The position numbers were made by a program, and so were the translations under genes. The notes below the pieces were generated by a model that was not told the origin of the DNA, made no database searches, and saw only the letters and a list, made by a program, of their open reading frames with translations. Below are positions 58,584 through 64,000 of a DNA stretch of 64,000 bases, in pieces (position 1 is the first letter of the stretch; every line of letters starts with the position of its first letter). The stretch spans positions 32,216,201 to 32,280,200 of the forward strand of contig NC_030678.2 of NCBI RefSeq assembly GCF_000004195.4, read 5' to 3'. The DNA comes from Xenopus tropicalis. Its lineage: Eukaryota > Chordata > Amphibia > Anura > Pipidae.

Positions 58584-58910
58584 CAGGTATGGGATCCCTT
58601 ATCCGGAAACCCGTTATCCAGAAAGCTCCGAATTACGGAATGCCCGTCTCCCATAGACTCCATTTTAATCAAATAATTCAGAATTTTAAAACTGATTTCC
58701 TTTTTCTCTGTAGAAATAAAACAGAACCTTGTAATTGATCCCAACTAAGATATTATTAATCCTTATTGGATGCAAAACAATCTTATTGGGTTTAATTAAT
58801 GTTTTATTGTATTTTTAGTAACTTAAGGTATGGAGATCCAAATTACGGAAAGACCCCTTATCTGTAATACCCTTGGTCCCTAGCATTCTGGATAATGGGT
58901 CCTATACCTG
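58584..58910 (-). mobile_element. TA-flanked MITE, reversed
   Basis: CAGGTATGGGATCCCTTATCC to GGGTCCTATACCTG, flanked by TA (58582-58583 and 58911-58912). One of the best preserved copies. Confidence 0.85.
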
Positions 58911-59247
58911 TACAAATAACCCAAAACAAACAGCAGAAAAGAAAAACACAGCAAAGCAATCAAACTATATGGGGGCAAAGTGCAAAGCCAACACATCCCC
59001 AGTTATTGTAGAAGTGAGCAAGGTTTGATAAAAAAGAAACAGCTATGAATATGTAAATGAAGATATCATACAGAAGAAAATATGTTGGTAAATCAAAAAG
59101 TCACCAGGCATAAAGTAATTGTTTAATGCTAGACTGGAATGAGAAGGAAGCAAACATTCTAACAAGACTTTAGACTGGGCTCCACCAAAAGGGGGACCAC
59201 AGCCACTGAAATTACATATATACTTTTAATTGAAGAATTCAGCGTTA

Positions 59248-59415
59248 AGGAGGCCATACATGGGCAGATTGTAGCTGCCAATTCGCCTCCTTCAGTCCAA
59301 TTTAGCAGCTTATCTGTCCTTGTATGGGCCACTCAAACAGCCAACCACCTGATATTTGACTGGATCGGCCATATATCAATAGGACAGGTTTAAAAATCTA
59401 ATTGGAGTGATGACT
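59248..59415. mobile_element. Harbinger-like left half
   Basis: TTA, then AGGAGGCCATACATGGGCAG and TAGCTGCCAATTCGCC; the right half is missing. Confidence 0.6.
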
Positions 59416-60564
59416 GCCCAGCTTTATTTTGGAAGACATGGCATGACTAATTGAAACTGTAATTTAGGGGACTTTAAACAATTTTATCCATAATACCCAT
59501 TATATGTGAAGCTCCAGTTTCCATCTCCCTATATCATTTACACTATAAAAAGCCAAAGTTGGAAATAGACATACATATCTGTAACGTTCCCTCTGAGTTC
59601 TTGTAGGCCATGAAAAAAAAATCAATTTCTGTACACTTTCTATTAATTGTGATTATAAGATGATGGATGGTTTTGTGCAAGCACTGTGTACACTTATAAA
59701 CACACATTTACAAGCAAGGTTGTCCAAAAGGTGATAAGTATTTCACAGCACCACTGGATTCCCCACAAACGAATCCACTACATCACACTTATAGGTTCTT
59801 CCCAAAATTTAGAGGGAAAAATTGGTTTGGAGAATGATATAGTCTATTAAAATACAATAGGTAGATATTTTAGTTTACACTTCCAGTTTAACACCTGAGT
59901 GTGTAGACCCCAATGCCATAACTTAACTTAATTAAGACCCTGTGTTGATTGTGTTGATTGTGTGTTTGCTATATTTAAGTGAAGGATGAAATTTCACATT
60001 ATTTATGGGGATAACAGAAACCCAAACTATACAGCATGCACACACATTTGCAGCCTTACACACACACACACACTAATCCTGTATTTCTACATCTGGTACC
60101 CCCTAGTTCAGGCTCATATGTTTTATAGGAAAGTCAGATACAGGGGAAAAGATGTTTCCCATTTATAGCTTAGTACCAAGACTTGGTTTCTGTACTGGTG
60201 GTGGTATGTATTAAAAGCTGTATAGAAGTGTTTTTTTATATATGATGGATTAACTCTCAACATAAAAATGTCAACATTACTTTCTGGTTATGAAAGAGCA
60301 TCCCTTCACCCATATGTCTTGCAAAGAACACTAATGTTGCACAGAATATAGGCTAGAGAATAGAGCTTTGTTATATGCGGACATCAAAGAGTTATGATCA
60401 CCATACAGTAGCGGAAATAACAATAAAGTATTCCTGCAAATATCTCTATGACATTCTCAAGAAGTACCATTCCCCTCTGTACAGAAAAAATTTAAAAACC
60501 CCCTACTGACAGTATAACGAGGATTCTAAATCTATGGTTCGGGACCCAAAAATGAATCCCCATG
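59416..60564. other. Intron, nothing recognised
   Basis: Short (CA)n at about 60058-60073; no repeat ends or exons seen. Confidence 0.55.
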
Positions 60565-60572
60565 CTGTATAG

Positions 60573-60865
60573 TAGGGATTCCCAACCTTTCTTACTTGTG
60601 TAAAAAGAATTGGAGAGTAACACAAGCATCATAAAAGTTCATGAAGGTGCCAAATAAGGGCTAAGATTGGCTATTAGGGAGCCTCTATGCACACCATCAG
60701 CTTACAGTGGGCTTTATTTGGTAGTCAATCTTGTTTTTATTCAACAAAAACTTGCCACCAAGTCAGGAATTCAAAAATAACTCCCTGGTTTGGGGGCACT
60801 GAGAGCAACATCCAAGGGGTTTGTGAGCAACATGTTGCTCCCGAGCTACTGGTTGGGGATCACTG
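60573..60865 (-). mobile_element. hAT-type MITE, reversed copy
   Basis: TAGGGATTCCCAACC at the left and GGTTGGGGATCACTG at the right. Flanks CTGTATAG (60565-60572) and CTGCATAG (60866-60873) are an 8-base duplication with one change. Confidence 0.85.
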
Positions 60866-60873
60866 CTGCATAG

Positions 60874-61785
60874 GGTGGATCTCCATGATGCCTATAGTTT
60901 CCTGCAATAAAGAGTACCATTTAAAATAAAGGTAAAATACTGACTATAAACCCTTTTGTGGTTCACCATGATGATTCCCAAAAATAAAATGATAAAATAA
61001 TAAGGAACACTGCATAATAAGCTAAAATACAATTTCCCAGTTTGAATCTCATGGGAGCTATCACAGCCTGAGCCAAAGTTTTTCAATGAGCAAAACTTCT
61101 CATTGAGAATAATTATTGCGTAAGTGTGGCACAAATATGCCAACAAACGTGTCAATAGTTTGCATACAACATACAAAATGGAGCAGCCAAAAAGCACTCC
61201 GATTCCATTTAAATGGAGGTAAAGCCAACCTTAATGCTTAATTAAAACTAATCTGCATGACAGAGAAGCCAATGGAGATATTTATAGCTTTCATACATAC
61301 AAAGGCAGAACTGAAAATAAAAAGTAGTGCAGTGACACTTGTAGACATAGCATGCCAGGTCTTGTTTAAGATACAATAGCAAAATAGTATCAAGCAGTCT
61401 GGCAGCAGGCAACAGGAAATCAATTAGGTTTATTAAAACAACATAACTCCCTGCTTCACCACAACGCTATTGAACAAAAATGCTTTATTATTCCCCCTGC
61501 CTTCTATTAATAACTATGTGCCTCTTACAAGAAAACTGTATTTCAAGCATTTGGGGGAGGGGGGGGGTTGTCACCTGTCTACATGCTGACAGTTCCTGTT
61601 CAACAATGCAATGCAAATCATACAGCCTGTATGCTTGCCATTTCATCACAGCTGGATGGAGGGTACCAGCCAAGCTTCAGGTTAGCCTGGCAGCTGTTCC
61701 GCCATGCCAAGGAGTGACTCTTATGCCTACAAAAGCTATCAGGCTACTAAATAGGCAGTGTTAACGACGGTTTTAAACATGGCTC

Positions 61786-61838
<53 letters not shown>

Positions 61839-62259
61839 TTGTGACTATGAACTACAATTCCCAGAAATACCTCTATGGCCAGGGGATGCAGGGAACAAAG
61901 CAAGCACTTCATTCTAAACAAGATGTCATAAAGCTCAAAGCCAGCCATTAGCAAGCCTCCCCATGAGACTATAAGCCAACTACTGATGTTACTGTACCCG
62001 CCTGTGCTGTAGAAAGTGATGTCCCTGGTGTCCCTGACCCTCTCAGGAGAGAAACCCTGCCAGCCTGTGTGCCACACCTACCCCTTTCTAAAAAAAAAAA
62101 AAAAAGGGACACAAGACAAATGCTCTTTTAGTGCCTGGAATGCCTGTTAAACACATATATATATATCTTTTTTTTAATAAATATATATATATTTTTTACT
62201 CTAATGACAGAGGGTGGGTATGGGAGCCCTGCTATACAATGCAGTGTTAGAGAGAGTAT
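60874..62259. other. Intron near the ssh2 promoter, nothing recognised beyond simple repeats
   Basis: (TA)n at 61789-61834, poly-G near 61555-61567, an A run near 62088-62104 and AT tracts near 62153-62200. Confidence 0.55.
61789..61834. repeat. (TA)n microsatellite
   Basis: About 23 TA units, followed by AACTTGTGACTATGAACTACAATTCCCAG, a common tail of frog MITEs. Confidence 0.95.
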
Positions 62260-62440
62260 CCCTGTTGTGCCAGGCCTGGGTAGCCCAGGAGAGGAAGCCA
62301 AGAATGGCCAGGAGACAAGAAGAAGCAGCAGCAGCCCGGGCGCATGCGCAGTAAGGCGCCGGTGGACGCTATAGCAGGCAGGAAGCCTTGGAAATCCCAG
62401 ACAATGGGGTTATAAAGGAAACCATGATTTTCTCATTATC

Positions 62441-62446
62441 ACTCAC
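62441..62446 (-). other. ssh2: Splice donor of ssh2 exon 1
   Basis: TCG|GTGAGT on the minus strand matches the U1 donor consensus and ends the reading frame in phase 0. Confidence 0.8.
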
Positions 62447-62509
62447 CGACACGCAGGGGCTAGAGGTGGTGCTGGGGGTGGGGGATCTCTGCACTGTAAC
62501 CAAAGCCAT
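62447..62509 (-). CDS. ssh2: Slingshot protein phosphatase 2, first coding exon
   Basis: Slingshot phosphatases dephosphorylate ADF/cofilin and so reactivate actin filament turnover in the cytoplasm. The minus strand reads ATG at 62509-62507, then 20 sense codons, then a consensus donor (TCG|GTGAGT). The peptide begins MALVTVQRSPTP, followed by S/T-rich residues and ending PCVS. From memory, vertebrate SSH2 starts this way, whereas SSH1 has Leu rather than Val at position 6 and then diverges. The exon is 63 bases and ends in phase 0. None of the slingshot domains (SSH-N, DEK-C-like, dual-specificity phosphatase) are encoded here; they should lie left of base 1. The context GCTAGATGG has G at +4. 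The exon lies in a CpG-rich region, as expected for a promoter-proximal exon. Confidence 0.87.
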
Positions 62510-62557
62510 CTAGCAGAATGAGCTGGAAGAGGAAGAGAGCCGAGGCTGGTCAGGCAT
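62510..62557 (-). promoter_or_regulatory. 15-codon uORF whose stop abuts the ssh2 ATG
   Basis: On the minus strand an ATG at 62557-62555 opens a 15-codon frame (MPDQPRLSSSSSSFC). It stops with TAG at 62512-62510, and the ssh2 ATG follows with no gap in the same frame. If transcribed as leader, this layout suggests termination-reinitiation control, or a read-through form extended by 16 residues. The caveat is that the stretch CTCTCTTCCTCTTCCAG just before 62522 also looks like a splice acceptor. The upstream ATG could then be intronic, with the leader lying in a separate exon. Confidence 0.5.
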
Positions 62558-62888
62558 ATTTAGCTCAAGGAGACAGAGAAGGAGAGAGCTTGGGGCTCCG
62601 CGGTTCAGAGACACGACTTGAGGTTCCTGAAGAGGCGTCACAGATGTGCAAATCCTTAGAAGGCTGAGCGCAGGAAGCCCCCTCAACAACCACCGCCTAT
62701 TCACAGACAGTCGAACAGCAGCAATGTATGTCTCTGTATGGATGGTTGCCACTGCGCAGGCGCGCACTTGTCAGCCGTCACTCGGCCCCACCCACTTTCC
62801 ACTTTCTCACTGGCAGGGCGGTGGGTCAGTAGTTTGGGGCAGCAACGTGCGGCTTTCCAGCTGTTGTTCCATTTTCATTCCGAACATT

Positions 62889-62946
62889 GGCTGCTGGGGA
62901 TGCTGGGGATGCTGGGGATGATGGGGCTGCTGGGGCTGCTGGGGCT
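62889..62946 (+). repeat. GGGGATGCT / GGGGCTGCT minisatellite at the promoter edge
   Basis: About six 9-base units run in tandem: three of the GGGGATGCT type, one GGGGATGAT, then GGGGCTGCT units. The run lies at the upstream edge of the CpG-rich ssh2 region. The G-runs of four could form quadruplexes. Unit number is likely to vary between individuals. Confidence 0.85.
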
Positions 62947-62960
62947 TGTGTCATGCACCA

Positions 62961-63696
62961 ACATCCACAAAAGCTGCGGATTTAAGATTCCGCTTCATCC
63001 TGTGTATATACATACATATGAGTATATTTGTTTAAATAGGCGCATTCGTGAAAATTTCGTGTTAAACAGTATACATACAATTTAATATTTTCTGATTTTT
63101 GCCTATATAAATATGACCGTGGGCGGGGGTATTTTATTTATTGTTAGTACTAGAGCATTTGCAATTGGATGCTATGTGGATTTTTTTTCATGCGTTATGG
63201 GTTGTAGTCACAAGCAATATGAATTGTATGATCCCACAGAAGGGAGCATTTTAAAAGGATAATTGTCCCTAATGGTTATCCTCAAATAAGGCCAAGATTT
63301 GAAGTTTTCCTCCTGTTGAGGTCTGTACATTGTGGTAAAATTAAAGGTACTAAGTTGTCTACTTTTCCTTCCATTAAGCAAAGTTTCAGCAGTAAAGGCT
63401 GAGATATCAAGTTATAACACTATTAGTACTGCTAAACCTTGGGCCACCAAGAAGTTGCACAATCTAACAACATAAAATGCATCCCTTACCATCTTATTAC
63501 ATATATAATATTTGGAAAATGGTGCACCTATATCCCTCCAAACCTCCCTCAAGCCCAATCTTCTTGTAACATGCATTTTGACATATTTTAGGGCTGCTTC
63601 TGCTCCAGGCACACTGACTGGAGTACCCCATGTTCTCTTTAGATGGAAGGCCTGGGCAGGAACCCACCACCCTAACTTTGCCTCTAAGGGATGAGG
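62961..63696. other. Upstream flank of ssh2, nothing recognised
   Basis: AT-rich again right of the CpG-rich region. A 119-codon minus ORF (63412-63771) runs into the inverted repeat and has no recognisable motif. No exon of a divergent neighbour was identified. Confidence 0.5.
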
Positions 63697-63873
63697 GCAG
63701 ATGAAGCATATATCCGCTTCTCTCTGCCCTGCACTTTTCTGCCTGGCTGAGAGAAGCAGATCATACGCCACTCTGTGTGCGAGCAGTGTACGGAAGCAGA
63801 TCCGCTTTTTTTTTAGCTAGGCAGAAAAGCGCAGGGCTGAGAGAAGCGGACATACGCATCGTCTGCTCTCGCT
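63697..63873. repeat. Inverted repeat, about 50-base arms
   Basis: GATGAAGCATATATCCGCTTCTCTCTGCCC (63700 on) pairs with the reverse complement of CAGGGCTGAGAGAAGCGGACATACGCATCGTC (about 63833-63864); arms continue to GCCTGGCTGA/TAGCTAGGC. Probably a MITE about 5' of ssh2. ORFs over it are spurious. Confidence 0.6.
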
Positions 63874-64000
63874 CTAAAGTGTTTTTTCTTGTTTTGCATT
63901 GTCAAGATATTGGAAACAGCATGGTTAGTATCGCAAACACAGGATTAGCATCGCAATAGCCTTGGATATTATGCTTGTTCAAGAAATTATCCAAGGCCCT

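Larger units (their letters stand above)
1..62446 (-). other. ssh2: ssh2 intron 1 (partial, continues left of the window)
   Basis: The donor GTGAGT lies at 62446-62441 on the minus strand, and no convincing second slingshot exon was found to its left. A very long first intron fits my memory of vertebrate SSH2. The reading assumes exon 1 splices beyond base 1; a short exon with a divergent sequence could have been missed. The interval is about two-fifths recognisable mobile DNA, itemised below. No independent multi-exon gene was established inside it. Confidence 0.75.
62260..62960 (-). promoter_or_regulatory. ssh2: CpG-rich promoter and 5' leader region of ssh2
   Basis: GC and CpG density rise sharply here relative to the AT-rich surroundings. 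Two palindromic NRF-1-like sites are visible: GCGCATGCGCA at about 62340-62350, just inside intron 1, and TGCGCAGGCGCGC at about 62753-62765, upstream. Other elements are a CCCCACCC box near 62786, a GGGCGGTGGG stretch near 62816, and ATTGG at about 62886 (CCAAT on the minus strand). No TATA box is evident, so initiation is probably dispersed somewhere between about 62570 and 62900. In human, SSH2 and EFCAB5 are, from memory, head to head, so this could be a bidirectional promoter. No plus-strand exon was recognised in the last kilobase. Confidence 0.65.

Noticed and set aside
62510..62767. 85-codon minus ORF over the ssh2 leader
   Set aside because: It needs a GTG start and consists of CpG-rich leader; only its last 15 codons begin at an ATG, reported as the uORF.
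63412..63771. 119-codon minus ORF
   Set aside because: Part of it is the inverted repeat at 63.7-63.9 kb and the rest has no recognisable motif or splice sites.
1..64000. tRNA, rRNA or known microRNA genes
   Set aside because: None recognised by eye on either strand; a covariance-model scan would be needed to exclude small or decayed copies.

Overview
The window is vertebrate nuclear DNA from a clawed frog (Xenopus; I cannot separate X. tropicalis from X. laevis). It is AT-rich and almost free of long reading frames. It is packed with short DNA transposons whose ends match families I know as abundant in Xenopus: TTAA-flanked T2/Kolobok-type MITEs, TA-flanked elements ending CAGGTATGGGA, TWA-flanked Harbinger-like elements ending AGSTSSCCATACAC, and several hAT-type MITEs with 8-bp target duplications.

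One gene is recognised with confidence. At 62447-62509 on the minus strand lies a 21-codon first coding exon with a consensus donor. Its peptide starts MALVTVQRSPTP, the N-terminus of slingshot cofilin phosphatase 2 (ssh2). It sits in a CpG-rich promoter region (about 62260-62960). Since ssh2 runs leftward, bases 1-62446 are best read as its first intron, and I found no second ssh2 exon. Nearly everything else is intronic repeat sequence. A 15-codon upstream ORF ends on the base before the ssh2 ATG.

Layout: 1-5.3 kb, sparse intron with old MITE fragments. 5.35-6.23 kb, a Penelope-like element with a hammerhead ribozyme motif and a 14-bp target duplication. 7.3-7.9 kb, the 3' end of a CR1/L2-type LINE. 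8.80-10.40 kb, a full-length Tc1 transposon with a broken transposase. 11-22 kb, many MITEs, including a Harbinger-like element inside a hAT. 23.2-23.7 kb, a palindrome of hammerhead-bearing units inside (TA)n. 26-33 kb, a hairpin repeat, a tandem duplication carrying an exon-like cassette, and two minus-strand coding-like blocks. 33.5-42.3 kb, MITEs and plain intron. 42.4-42.9 kb, a second hammerhead palindrome beside a (TA)n/(CA)n tract. 44.5-51 kb, two copies of one T2-type element and an inverted pair of young hAT elements; one hAT sits inside a T2 copy while the other T2 copy keeps the empty site. 52-61 kb, more nested repeats. 62.2-63 kb, the ssh2 promoter and exon 1. The last kilobase is upstream DNA with an inverted repeat.

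The strongest unusual signal is the set of hammerhead-like motifs at 5.5, 23.4 and 42.6 kb. All share the order core - extra A - stem II - GAAAC - minimal stem III, and two of them lie at the centre of long palindromes. Repeat family names and the ssh2 assignment rest on memory of the families, not on a database search.
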